From contig JBANDB010000003.1 in NCBI GenBank assembly GCA_037576215.1, positions 6,076,001 through 6,140,000 on the forward strand: a stretch of 64,000 nt of DNA, in the 5' to 3' direction. The notes below the pieces were generated by a model. That model did no database searches, had not been told where the DNA came from, and saw nothing but the letters and a program-made list of their open reading frames with translations. Positions 24,221 through 34,819 of this stretch are shown piece by piece (position 1 is the stretch's first letter; every line of letters begins with the position of its first letter). The DNA is from Armillaria gallica (lineage: Eukaryota; Basidiomycota; Agaricomycetes; Agaricales; Physalacriaceae). The position numbers and the translations under genes are program-made.

Positions 24221-25654
24221 TTAGCCGGTCGCACATACTTTAGAGCGTTGTGATTGTCCATCGAGAATAAAAACTCCTGAACAATTCAAACGGATGTCTA
24301 AGCCTCGAAGCCTCGCGTCCGATATGATAGCATCATAGGAATAAAAATCCACCATCTTTCGAACAGCCTTTACCCTTGCATTACTGATTTCCAAGCAGAG
24401 ATAGCGGAGGCGGGATCCCGGCGCCTTGTCCCATCTCGATCGAATCATTGTAAACACTTCGTTATGGGTGTCCATGAAAACAGAGAATCTTTGTGAGGAA
24501 CAATGCTCCTCAATGATCTCCAAACGCATCAGCACGGGTAGAAAGCCGGAAGCTGTGAAGGCGATAAATATGTCCCTGGCATTTGCCAGGTTGACAGTAA
24601 TGTGAAGCTCGGTCAGGGATGACTGGGACCGGAGGATATGAATGAGAGTCGATGCAGGAAGAGCGGCTCTCAGAACGAACTTCTGGAGTTTGCACATGGA
24701 GCGCTCTACCAAGGCGGATAATTCGCTGACACTAGCCTCGGCCATCCGGCAATCTGGGCAATGCTGGAAGATCTCCAATTCTTCCAGACGTGGAAAACTG
24801 AATGTCTCCATCCATGCCAACTCAGATTGGAGGACTACGAGTCGACGGAGATTGCTGTGAGTGAGGGGCTGCACGAGTGGATCTGAAGCTGGGTAGTGAA
24901 AGGACACTTCCAGGGTACTGAGGTGGCACGCTTTAGATACAAACCGGTGCAATTCCTCAGCGGTGTAAAAGTCGCCATGAAACTCCTGTATTTGTGAAGC
25001 AGGGAGGGAGATGTTCCCCACGGTGTACAGGCCGAACAAGCTGACGCCTGTAAGTTTTGGCGCAGTAGAGAAAATGTTGAACGTGTCCTCCTCTTCGAAA
25101 TCGTCTTCATCATCGGACGAAGGAATGAAAATATCTAGAAACCGCAGCTCGGGAAGGTTCTGCGCAAGTTCCATCAGCTCCCAGACTCCTTTCTGCGGAA
25201 TAAGGATGCTAAGGCCTGCACAGCGATGTAGGTGGGAAGATAGTACGCGAAAAACGCTCCGGATAGCTTTTCTGGAGGCCTCTTCGTTGAATGTAAGATC
25301 AATTTTGAAAAGAGACTGATCGGAGCGGCGGAGGAAATGTTTCAGAACACGGAGGACTTTTCGGTCGTAGCTGTGCACAGGTAAAATAACCATGGACCAG
25401 AGCCATTTGACGGATTTTATTATGTCTCTCCACGACCTGCAAACATGACCGAGAACCCATGGTGCTTGGGTGATATCGGCGTGGTTGTCTGCACTCCACG
25501 ATAACCAGATAAAAATCTCGAGGAGGATATCGCGAGGAAGAAGAGAAATGAAAGACAGTGCGGCTTTTGCAATTGGTACAGTATTGCCGATGAGTGGGTG
25601 GTCTGCGCTGCAGCAATAGCTCTCAATGCTAGTTCCCACTTCTACGGCTGTCAT
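24221..25654 (-). CDS. F-box domain protein
   Basis: 477 codons; start ATG at 25654 (MTAVEVGTSIES…). The open frame extends further upstream only with a non-ATG codon. The F-box lies at about residues 36-85: LLPRDILLEIFIWLSW, then APWVLGHVCRSWRDI…KWLW. An acidic stretch SSDDEDDFEEED lies near the middle, in leucine-rich sequence. Predicted adaptor of an SCF E3 ligase with unknown substrate. It is convergent with the F-box gene ending at 24093 (127-nt gap) and divergent from the one starting at 26162. It lacks the N-terminal coiled coil of its two neighbours, so it is a different subgroup. Confidence 0.85.
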   Translation of the reverse strand: MTAVEVGTSIESYCCSADHPLIGNTVPIAKAALSFISLLPRDILLEIFIWLSWSADNHADITQAPWVLGHVCRSWRDIIKSVKWLWSMVILPVHSYDRKVLRVLKHFLRRSDQSLFKIDLTFNEEASRKAIRSVFRVLSSHLHRCAGLSILIPQKGVWELMELAQNLPELRFLDIFIPSSDDEDDFEEEDTFNIFSTAPKLTGVSLFGLYTVGNISLPASQIQEFHGDFYTAEELHRFVSKACHLSTLEVSFHYPASDPLVQPLTHSNLRRLVVLQSELAWMETFSFPRLEELEIFQHCPDCRMAEASVSELSALVERSMCKLQKFVLRAALPASTLIHILRSQSSLTELHITVNLANARDIFIAFTASGFLPVLMRLEIIEEHCSSQRFSVFMDTHNEVFTMIRSRWDKAPGSRLRYLCLEISNARVKAVRKMVDFYSYDAIISDARLRGLDIRLNCSGVFILDGQSQRSKVCATG

Positions 25655-26161
25655 GATGGGAAAGGAAAACAAAGGTACCCGTGGTGGCTGTGCGTCGCCG
25701 TCGGCGCAGTCGGCCGACGCTACTGCCGCATCATCGTCCTTTTCTTTGAAAACTTGAGGGGTCGACTTTTATTGGGAAATTTATTTAATTCTCAAACGTC
25801 TGTTGTCGCTTCTACCCGACGTAAGAGCATGATCTTGATTCTAATAGTCATATATTAATTTTAGCAGCCCTTCAAGGAACCCTTCCCAGACGTATATATA
25901 ATTTAATAATTTATTATTTATACCCCAAGATCAGCCCGGCTCGGTGTACCAAGTCCTGGAGCTATATGATCACTGATGCTGATGTGATCGGTGATCCGAA
26001 TCATTCATACCTTTCCTATTGACGACCATCTCTCACACAGTTAGCGCCGATTTCAACGAACCGGGCATATATACACCGCCCCTAACACAGTGCATCTGCA
26101 GCTGGTTGTGTCACTGCTTTCTGTTAACTCCGACTCCAGCTTTTCTATCTTCCCGTGTGCC

Positions 26162-27649
26162 ATGGAACCGTATACGGACGCACATGAACTCCAAATCTAC
26201 ACTTATCTACGATCCAACTACATACCCACAGATGAAGAAGGGGCACAGATCCTTTCTGATGTCGCTTTCTTAACGAGGGAGCTGGCCCACATCAACTGCC
26301 TAGACCGAGAGAAGAAGAAGAAAGCCTTGCACATTAGACAATCACTCATGGCACCCATCCACCGACTCCCTGTCGAAATCTTGCTCGAAATATTTTCTCT
26401 CCTTCCCCCGGAATGTCCTCCTAGCGATCGCGAATGTTTTTACATCCTACCCTCTCGTCCGTTCAACACCCTAGAAATGCCATGGGTGCTGAGCCACGTA
26501 TCTGGCTTCTGGCGCACCACGTCTCTTGCTTCTCCCTCACTGTGGAGGCATATATACATTGCGTCAAAGTACGTGAAACATGAGCAATTTCTCGTGCACA
26601 CCGCCCTTTCCCGCTCGCAGGATCGCCCATTGCATCTCTGTATTCATATAGATGTGGATGATTCAGAGTGTGAAGAGATTGTCATAGGCATTCTTTCACT
26701 GGCGGCGCCTCGGTGTATATCGCTGAGACTCGACATTCCTGCTCCAACATTGATAGGGCTGTCATGCCCATTCCCCCGCCTTCAACAGCTGGAATTGCAT
26801 GTTGATACTCACTCCATTGATTTACCTACGAGCGTCGAAGTGTTTATGCAATCGACACAGCTACGAAGCGTACACTTCATGGAAGTCCGTGTACCAGAGG
26901 AGATCCAGCTCCCGTTCACGGAACTGCATGACCTGTCGCAGGTGTTCGTAGACAGTTACGATCAGCTCGCAGCGATATTGAAAGGGGCGAATGGTCTGGT
27001 TTCGTTGGAGGCATGGCCTTCGGGCATTTATAGTTCAAATTCGCCTTTTGGGTCTGCAGTTGAGAAGATCACCCACAGCAAACTGCGCTACCTCGATACA
27101 GGGTTCTCAGGTCTAGAACACCTCACTCTTCCTGCTCTGGAAGGACTGATATTGGATGAAGACGACCCGCACTACGACTCCGAGCCTGACATGGAGGAGA
27201 AGATGCTGGTCCTGCCAGACTTCTTGGAGCGATCTAAATGCCGCCTCCGTCGTCTGAGTCTGATGGGCTATGGTCGTGTCGCAAAGATTCTACGATTGGT
27301 CTTCGGTTCGCCTTCGTTTATAACCCTGACGCAGCTGGAGATATACGTGGAATCTGTGGAAGTCTACGGACTCCTAGGGGACACTAGGTTGATGCCGCAT
27401 CTTCGCGAGTTGTCAATCCGCGATGGGTTTGAGACTGAGAATGGGGAGATATCGTTCTTCGGTGTGGGCGAGGAAGCGTTTAGTGCGATGGTTGCGGCGC
27501 GGAGCGACAGATTAAGCCGGTTGACGCTTACTTCGCTTGAAGTGGAGAGGATGACCCCAGAGCTGGTGGAACAAATAAGGCAAATCGCAGATGAGGGTAT
27601 TGATGTGATCTTTCTAGGACGTGGATTAGGCCAACTCTACCCTCCCTAG
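26162..27649 (+). CDS. F-box domain protein with LRR-like C-terminus
   Basis: 495 codons from the ATG at 26162 (MEPYTDAHELQIYTYLRSNY). The open frame reaches further upstream only through a GTG. A short coiled coil (LTRELAHINCLDREKKKKAL) precedes the F-box at about residues 63-110 (MAPIHRLPVEILLEIFSLLP … MPWVLSHVSGFWRTTSLASP). The leucine-rich remainder would recognise the substrate. Same architecture as the protein at 22501-24093. No intron is required. Start choice is supported by the match of the pre-F-box helix to that paralogue. Confidence 0.85.
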   Translation: MEPYTDAHELQIYTYLRSNYIPTDEEGAQILSDVAFLTRELAHINCLDREKKKKALHIRQSLMAPIHRLPVEILLEIFSLLPPECPPSDRECFYILPSRPFNTLEMPWVLSHVSGFWRTTSLASPSLWRHIYIASKYVKHEQFLVHTALSRSQDRPLHLCIHIDVDDSECEEIVIGILSLAAPRCISLRLDIPAPTLIGLSCPFPRLQQLELHVDTHSIDLPTSVEVFMQSTQLRSVHFMEVRVPEEIQLPFTELHDLSQVFVDSYDQLAAILKGANGLVSLEAWPSGIYSSNSPFGSAVEKITHSKLRYLDTGFSGLEHLTLPALEGLILDEDDPHYDSEPDMEEKMLVLPDFLERSKCRLRRLSLMGYGRVAKILRLVFGSPSFITLTQLEIYVESVEVYGLLGDTRLMPHLRELSIRDGFETENGEISFFGVGEEAFSAMVAARSDRLSRLTLTSLEVERMTPELVEQIRQIADEGIDVIFLGRGLGQLYPP

Positions 27650-28011
27650 ATGAGCAAGCAGAATTCCTTCAAGGACTTCGCACGTCGTTATATCGTTCAC
27701 GTTCTTCATAGACATGATTACAGCAGGTGTATATCTAATATCATAGACCATCGGCAGGACTGCGTATGTACTGGATCCTGTGTGAATTACCACCGGTGGC
27801 CACCCTGAGCACGCTAAAGCTAAGGTTTGATTCGACGGGCTGTTTACTGTGACTTTTGACCGAAAAATCTTCATCCATTATAATTTTTATCATGCAACAG
27901 AGCCGATCCGACGCAAAAGAGTCAAAAGTCATGATTCGTGAATCATTCCAATGATCATGGATCCCATTCCGTGTCCCGTTAAGGACAAAAACCAAACATG
28001 GCATTAAACAG

Positions 28012-28095
28012 TGACCACCGCAGGACTCGAACCTGCAACCTTTTGGTAACATTCAGCAATCGAAGCCAAACGCGCTACCATTGCGCCAGGAAGCC
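28012..28095 (-). tRNA. tRNA-Arg (anticodon TCG) with 12-nt intron
   Basis: On the minus strand: acceptor GGCTTCC / GGTGGTC plus discriminator A, D arm GCGC-AATGGTA-GCGC, anticodon stem TTTGG/CCAAA, and T arm GCAGG-TTCGAGT-CCTGC. The loop between the anticodon stem halves is 19 nt. Removing a 12-nt intron after position 37 leaves CT-TCG-A-A, so the anticodon is TCG. Intron-containing tRNAs are usual in fungi. Two oddities: the acceptor stem has one T-T mismatch and two G-T pairs, and only three Ts follow the 3' end, so function is likely but not certain. Confidence 0.7.
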
Positions 28096-28272
28096 ATGTT
28101 CGAGATGGCGGTCCAACTTAATTAGAATATGTAAGGCTAGCATCGTTCAGTAAAACAATTAGAAAACACTATGTAGTATAGTACAGTACAGATATATACA
28201 ATCAAGATCTAAGCATGCGCATACAATATGACTAGTATATAGAAGTGTTTTTGTCCTTTGATATGTGAAGTA

Positions 28273-29977
28273 TCAGAAAAACATTTTTAGTCTCCTCTTC
28301 AATGGGGAAGACTCATGTTTTGGTGTTGAAGGCGCGGACTCAGGTATCACGGACAAGAGTCGAGTGGGAGATGCCGACCCGCCTTGCCTGAAAAAACCGA
28401 AGGAGAACGGCCGGAGAATGCGTTTAGTAAAGATGTCTGGCGTGAGGACGGGCTCGCCTATTGATAGGCGGGACCTTGCTAAGCGTCGAGGAACGGGTGA
28501 GGGGATGTTATCTGCGTCTGAGAGAGGCTTTACAGAATGCCGAGGAGGAGGGGTAGGTGAGGGAGGCTCATGGATTGGATCTGTGGCGGAGGGAAGGGAC
28601 TTGATTGGTCGAGGAGGGGTGCAAGGAGAGGGGTCGGAGTCGATGGATGACTCAATCACGGGAGGAAGGGGCATCGATAGCGGACGAGGGGTGGAAGGTG
28701 CGATATATGAGGATGAGGATGTTGAAAAGGGATCTACAACCGTGGATGAAGTCGTCGAAAGAACTTCCCATTCTGAAAACGCCAGTGACGGCCGCGGCGC
28801 AGTGTCCCTTGACCGCCGACTCTCTTTGGACATTCGTATCATTTGATCTCTCGATAATTTCAAAGTGGGTGTTCTGTGCTCGTCAAAATCTCCAAGGAGG
28901 TCGACAGCGTACACAGGAAGTGCCACCGGAGGAAGGTCGGCTAAGATGTCGGCCGTAGGGCGTACTTTAACAGCAACTGGCGTATGGATAGTTGCTGTAC
29001 CACATGTCTCCCTGACGGAGGATTTGAGTCTTCGTGATAGCGGCGAAAGCGACGGTGAGTGGCGAGGTGTCACTGGGGCAGCTGTCGAAGATTTTTTGAT
29101 TTTGTACCACGCATGGGAGTCCTCATCTTCAGTCAGCACGTCTAATGACAGGGAATCTACGGTCGAGACGGGCTTCTTCAGCATTTTCGGCTCGAAATTA
29201 AACGGCGAAGTTGGATGCGGTTTCTGATCCATGGACAAGGATCGAGCGTGCCTCGACCCGATGGACATACGGAGGCGCGCCGGCGAAGCTTCGCAAAGCG
29301 TGATCCGTCTGGTAGCACGTTCCCCAACGGTGGTGGCCTCGGTATGTGTTGGATGGATAGGCCGTCTGGTATTTGAGGATTGCAGGTATCGGAGGAGATT
29401 TGCCTGGTGTCTCGACGAAGTAACAGGGCTTCCACAGACGGCATCATTGCCTCTGGTCAGGGAAGCCAGCTGCGCACGTATAGCCCGGGATTCTTCCTCC
29501 GCCAAAGACTTCCGACGTTCTTCCATCCACCGTTCCCGCTTGAGTGATTCGAACGTTGCAGGATCTGTCTCCCGGTCGTTCAGCAGTGAACGAAGTTTGG
29601 CTGAGCGTTCCCGTGCGTCTTCCAAGCGGGAGTTAAGCAGGGAAGCAGCTTGTTCGAGAGTCCGGATCTGTAACTCCGTCTGGGAAGTTTCCTGAAGCGT
29701 GAGCTGTGCAGTCAGGGCGAGAGCCTCTTCAGCCTGGGAGTACCGGCGCTGACGAGCTATTTCGTCTCGCGTTCGGCGTAGAGGAGACGTCAATGGTGGG
29801 GTAGGAAGGGCTACCTGAATAGTGGTTGGGTTCGGTACACCGAATGTATAACTGGTGTCTGGGTCGGGAGTACTGTACAACGGTCAGCCAGCTCAATAGA
29901 AGGGAAAGGCCGACTCACTAGATGAAGGACGAACTTGAGGCAGATGTCCAGCTGCTCGAATTCGTGCTCTCCTTCAT
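28273..29977 (-). CDS. Coiled-coil, Ser/Pro-rich protein, unknown function
   Basis: Two exons: 29977-29919 and 29872-28273, with a 46-nt intron (gtgagt…acag), giving 552 codons. I start at the ATG at 29977 (MKESTNSSSWTSASSSSFIY); an upstream in-frame ATG (MGRIAGVTG…) is possible. After the Ser-rich start comes YTPDPDTSYTFGV, a PTPPLTSPLRR motif, then a coiled coil of about 110 residues (EIARQRRYSQAEEALALTAQ…). The remainder is disordered, rich in Ser, Pro, Thr and Arg, with many SP/TP sites that could be kinase targets, and ends basic. The long opposite frames are GC-skew shadows. No enzymatic motif. Likely a structural or regulatory fungal protein. Confidence 0.7.
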
Positions 29978-30453
29978 TGGGGAAGTCAGGCTTTCGATTA
30001 CCTCGAATTGAATACTCTGCTCACCTGTAACACCTGCGATCCTCCCCATTTCGCTTGGGATACATTTATCGTCAACGGAGCCATTTTTTCCTGCAAGCAC
30101 CGTCGCTTCGGAGGCTTTTCTGCTCGTTCCAGATCAAGTGTCGGGCCCATCATCCGCTTGATATCAGATATCGCAAATCAGATGGAAGTAAAAGAAGAAA
30201 TATAGCTGTCAAGGCATGAATCGCTCCACGAATGAGAATGTCCGTTTAGCTGTGTGTCGCTTTGACTGTCGCTGCGAAAGGTTGGAGAACATCAAAAAGG
30301 CAATTCGACGGTTGCCGGTGCTGCCGTAATACAGTAATGACGACGTAATACTCATGTGACCGCGGACATTACGCGTTCCATCCATTTCCGATTTAGGAAC
30401 AAAGAACTATTGTTCGACGTTCGACCCTCGCGGTATTGTTCCCAGCTTTTTTG

Positions 30454-30463
30454 TATATAAAGG
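30454..30463 (+). promoter_or_regulatory. TATA box of the AA14-type gene
   Basis: tatataaagg lies 84 nt before the ATG at 30547. That leaves room for a 50-60 nt leader if transcription starts about 30 nt downstream. A strong consensus element, so the promoter end of this broken gene looks intact. Confidence 0.55.
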
Positions 30464-30546
30464 CAGTCGAGGATATTGATGACACTGTTTTTTTAAATAC
30501 TTTCTTTGCCCTGGTGGCCTGTTTTTGACGATATTCTACGTTGATA

Positions 30547-31305
30547 ATGACCCTCTTCACGTTCTTTTCAATCATCGCTACACTATGCAGCGCAGGGAAA
30601 TTTGCAGCCGGTCATGCAGGTTAGTTTTGTTCTCAATACGTGGCGCTATACTGATGTCTCCTCTAGCTTTATTTCATCCGAGCATGTAGTACGTCGACGC
30701 ATACATCAAGCTATATCCTTTCTAATTTCTATCTCAGCGGCTTTAATGTGACAGGCGATACATTCCCTTATGACAACCGACCCGTCGCTCCTCTAATGGA
30801 CATGACTTTCGACCAATGGTGGTTCCATGGTCACCTCGATTATCCCCCCAACGACGGAGATATGTTCGACCTCCCCGCAGGCCAAACCGCAACAGCTGAG
30901 ATAGCCTGTAACAAAGGCGCCACAAGCTACTTCGCCTCGTCTGATGGAGGTGACATACGGGAACCAGATAACCCGAACAACGTGTGTCCGGGAGCCGGCA
31001 TGGATGAGTACCATACGACTGGTATTGACGACCTCACGGGATGCGCACTGGCTATCGCATACAAGAACGATGCCCAATCCGTTGCTCCGGAAGACTTTAC
31101 AGTTTTCAGTGTGAACCAAACTTGTGTGTGGACTCGGTTCACGGATTTCCAAGTGCCGGCTCGAATGCCGCCTTGTCCTGATGGTGGATGTATCTGTGCT
31201 TTCTTTTGGATTCATTCAGTACGTTCTCTTCCCACCGTTACGTTTATGTGGTATATGACTATTGCGACCATTTGATTGCTTAGCCTGATAGTGGAGGCGA
31301 GCAGA
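30547..31305 (+). pseudogene. AA14-type lytic polysaccharide monooxygenase, 3'-truncated
   Basis: Exons 30547-30619, 30667-30688, 30738-31218 and 31284-31305 join in phase (199 codons plus 1 nt). A secretion signal (MTLFTFFSIIATLCSAGKFA) leads to His23, which would be the mature N-terminal His of the copper histidine brace: G/HAALFHPSMYGFNVTGD. Then come [18 protein letters not shown] and [22 protein letters not shown]. This order matches AA14 LPMOs, basidiomycete copper enzymes that cleave xylan on cellulose. AA14 precursors are normally close to twice this length. After the donor at 31306 (A|gtaagt), no exon continuing the family could be found before an unrelated frame starts at 31363. So the C-terminal half, including the expected second part of the copper site and core, is missing. 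Either a truncated pseudogene or a short secreted protein. Confidence 0.65.
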
Positions 31306-31362
31306 GTAAGTATACCTTGTCAAACGCTCTTGTCTTTGTTCTTGTTTCGCTAACATCGTCCA

Positions 31363-32520
31363 ATGTTGACCTCCCCGAATAGTATTAGGACCTATTACAC
31401 CCCTTCCTACGGACTGAACGCCGAAAGGATGGCCAAGGGAGCCTTCAGGCCCGACGTAGGCGTCCTTTTAGCCCGTGGTCACCGTATAATCACTGACCTG
31501 TTATACCTAGATGTCTTTGAAGGACAAGGCGATTCCTGGTTTGAGGGCTCCCTGTGTGGCCCGGGAGGACGTTTTCGACTATTGTGTGGCCAACGGGCTC
31601 ATGAAGAAAACAAATTCCAAGGTATCAGATACTTAAACGATTCATAAAATCCACGATGCTAACATTACTCCTCGTTTTCAGTAAGTGGCAGAAGTGGAAC
31701 TTGAAGATCTCATTGAGGAAGAAGAAGTATTGTTCAATCGCTCATGTCAAACGGAAATGCCAACTAACCCTTTTTTCGCGTATAGCTCTTCGTGAAAACT
31801 CACATCCGGCGTGATACCTTTGGACAATGGTCGTACCTACCCCCTCCCTCTCCGACAATCTCAGATGTCTCTTCGAAGAGCGACTTGGAAGACCCTGATT
31901 CAGATGTATGATTCGCCAAACACTTGAACATGAACATCTCGACTGATTCCTTACACTAAGTTTGACATGCATGACTACCTGCGAAGGTACCGGGAAAAGC
32001 GCCTAGATAGCAGGCGACCAACATCGCCATCGAGCGACGGCCATCTCGCACCTGGAGCGGCGTACGAGACCTGGCGCCAACAAGCGCGACGGTCGGTAAG
32101 GACTGCTTCCCTGCTGATTATAGACGCTTCGAATTGACACTGTTGTAGTGTGATGGCGGTGAGGACAGTCCACCTCATGACTGGTCCCCCTCCAGCGATG
32201 CAGACTCTCTGGAAGGCAGCAACCGGTCCCCTTCTCGTGGAGATTACAGTTCTACTGAATCTACGACGTCTCGCGACCCTACCGGCAGTGCTACCTATTC
32301 CGCTGGACGGGCTGACGCAAACTCTTTGGTTGTACCGGAAGCTTTTTATATGTGGGCCGCACCTGACCAGGAGAGATTTCTTGGTATCAAAGCTCCCAGA
32401 GCTCCAGATGGGAGCTATGTATGCTGCGACGAGAGGTTCGAATTCAAGGCTTTTGTCGAACATAGGCGGGCTTCGTATGAGCATGGAGGTTTTGGACAGG
32501 GTTCGAGGAAAAGGTCCTAG
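31363..32520 (+). CDS. Unknown protein, five exons
   Basis: Exons 31363-31621, 31686-31726, 31786-31905, 31961-32095 and 32149-32520 give 308 codons in agreeing phase. ATG start MLTSPNSIRTYYTPSYGLNA. The N-terminal part is globular (…GAFRPDVGVLLARGHRIITD…). An acidic run (EDLIEEEE) is followed by a hydrophilic, Arg/Ser/Asp-rich middle and a C-terminal globular segment (FYMWAAPDQERFLGIKAPRA) ending RKRS. No family recognised. It starts only 57 nt after the last AA14 exon, so the two may have been joined by a rearrangement, and its own true 5' end may be lost. It is convergent with the HGD gene ending at 32632 (111-nt gap). Confidence 0.5.
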
Positions 32521-32631
32521 GAGAGTTCCCTCTTACTCGTTCCAAGTAGTCGAGATTCTCAATCATAGTTGTAAATAATGATGGACCCGATACAAATACA
32601 TTCTTATTATCACGCATACCAATTCAAGGAC

Positions 32632-34747
32632 TCACTTCTGCAGTTCTGGTAAACCCGCCGCTTTCAGATCCGTATTGATTTCATCAAGATGGTTCATGAA
32701 TCTCGCCTGTAGCCCATCCCACATCTTCACATCGTGCTCTACCCAACGGCTTCAGCTCAATTAACAAAGACAACAGATACGTAGTACTTACCATGAATTT
32801 TACCAGTGCCGGTCATGGCGTAATCCGTGAGCGTCAATGTCATCGCGGTTTCGAACATGATAGCTTCTCGAAAAATCAGTACATGAAGCGAATGCATGTC
32901 CGTTCCAACGTACCCATAGTCCCTTTATGAACTTTGACTGGCTTGAGTTCTCCTTCGCTTGCTGCTTTTTGCGTATCATACGACACTAATCATCATTAGA
33001 TTGACTTTGAGGTCGTCTCCATTTCGAAGTGTTCCGACTCACCTCCATGCGGACAAAACACCGTCTCGTGGCTCAAACTCCCAGGCATGAACTGATCGCT
33101 TCGTCCTTCATAACTACCATAGATCAGACCCATGACCTCAGAAGCGTTGTTACGGTGGTAGTACTATATCGAAATAGATCAACGATGGAAGGGATTGAGT
33201 AAGAATTAAAAACTCGTACTGGAGGCCGGAAGGTATCTGAAGCGACGTCCCACCGTTCGTAGAAGAGCAGCACATCCGTGAGTGGAACTCCGGGACACTT
33301 TGACTTGGCAGTGAGTATGATGAAGATGGAAGGATCAATGTGGTCCTTGGAGATACTTCCGACGAAGATGAATTTCTCCATGTTGTATTTGTACGGCACG
33401 TAACTGGGGAAGAAGGTGATGGGAATACAGTATAATATAAACACTCGATGGCGTACGTACTTTCCATGCCATGCGACAACATCGAATGGGGTGTGTTGCT
33501 GGGAGCAGGAAAATAGCTTTCCGCCAACTCTGTTTGTACATATCTTGATTAGTAGGATGATGTAGAAGAAAGCCGAACGACGGACTTGTAGGCAACTAGA
33601 ACGTGAATGCCAAGTGAATCAGCAGGGATAGAGATGGAAGAATTGGGACGGTCATACTTTCCCATGGGGACTGATCCAGGTCGAAACTTGCTACTGGGAA
33701 TTCGAAGTCGCGAGGATTAGCTAGACCGTGTCCTCCGACCGGGCCCAGCTCGGGGAGCTCATAATGAGAACCATAAATTTCTTCGATGTCTATTTATGTC
33801 TCAATAACCGTTCACCTGGATACGTCCATTGTTTACTTACACCCGCGGGAAGGTCCATCAGGGAGTAACACTTTGAACTTTATTCCACGTTGAATTACTA
33901 CCAGCTCGCCGGGCCTCACCATCATCCTGGCAGAAGCGTGAGTAAAGCAAATACATAAAAGACGTAACGAGTGACCTACTTCCCAAACTCAGTCTGTATA
34001 TCCAGACGTCCTTGTTGGGGCATAAACAGCATGTCACCATCGTTATTACAGAATGCCCTTTTCTTCATGGATGCATTGGCGGCATATATATGCACAGCTA
34101 GGCCTTCGTGCAGTGTAGGGTCGCCATTCCCCGCCATGGTCTTGATACCGTCGACGAAATCCACTTCGGTGGTGTTGGGCGGGATATCGAGCGGGCGCCA
34201 TGCGAGCTGGGTAGGGCTTACGTGCACGCGGGGGTTGATTGGGAGGAAATTCGATTCCAGCTAGCGAGTACATCTGTAAGATGATGGTCAGGTTGATCAG
34301 AAGCGCAGACTCACATGGGGGTTTGGAGGCAGCGACTTGAATCCTTGGTGTGCAACGGAAGGGCGGATGCGGTACAGAAATCTGATATATAAAACCTTGA
34401 GTCTTGCTGATAATACCCGGGACAAGAACTTTACGCATTGAGAATGTTCGGTCGAGTGCCAACGAAGGGGTTGCCAGTTATCTGTAGAAATGTAACTTAT
34501 AAAGTTGAGCATGAATCGTGACCAACACACCCCCTCGTTATATAGCTCGTATTTGCATTTCTGTGGGTGATTCTGTGCATGTGGGAGGGTTCCTGGACTG
34601 GCAATACGGCGTTTAGTGGGACGCCCAATGTACTGTTGAAGACACATACATAGCTTCACTGGCAAAGCGATTGCCGAAGCCGACCTGATATTTATACGGG
34701 TCCGCTTGGCTAGGGGTGGTAGAGAAGGTCGCTGAAGCAGTAGCCAT
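32632..34747 (-). CDS. hmgA: Homogentisate 1,2-dioxygenase (copy 1, canonical)
   Basis: Minus-strand gene of 14 exons, all GT-AG and in phase. Start ATG at 34747 ([20 protein letters not shown]…), stop at 32634-32632. The protein shows the whole HGD sequence: [86 protein letters not shown]. The family's iron ligands (His in YYHRN, Glu in ASE, His in CPHG) and the His of DHIDPS are all present. HGD opens the homogentisate ring to maleylacetoacetate in Phe/Tyr degradation, in the cytosol. It contains a 10-nt micro-exon, TTGCCTACAA. Unlike the three plus-strand copies it keeps WHGN (they have WQGN), so it is the best candidate for the housekeeping enzyme. Confidence 0.9.
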
Positions 34748-34803
34748 TGATTTCTCGGAGGGGAACAGACGGTGGGTGATAGAGGATCATTGAGTGCTAG
34801 TCC

Positions 34804-34814
34804 ACTTATATATG
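34804..34814 (-). promoter_or_regulatory. TATA box of HGD copy 1
   Basis: Minus-strand catatataag lies about 60 nt upstream of the ATG at 34747, suitable for the promoter of the minus-strand HGD gene. Confidence 0.45.
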
Positions 34815-34819
34815 GGTAC

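Noticed and set aside
28265..29695. Plus-strand frames of 120-193 codons
   Set aside because: Antisense to the coiled-coil Ser/Pro-rich gene; their Gly/Arg/Glu-rich composition mirrors its codons.
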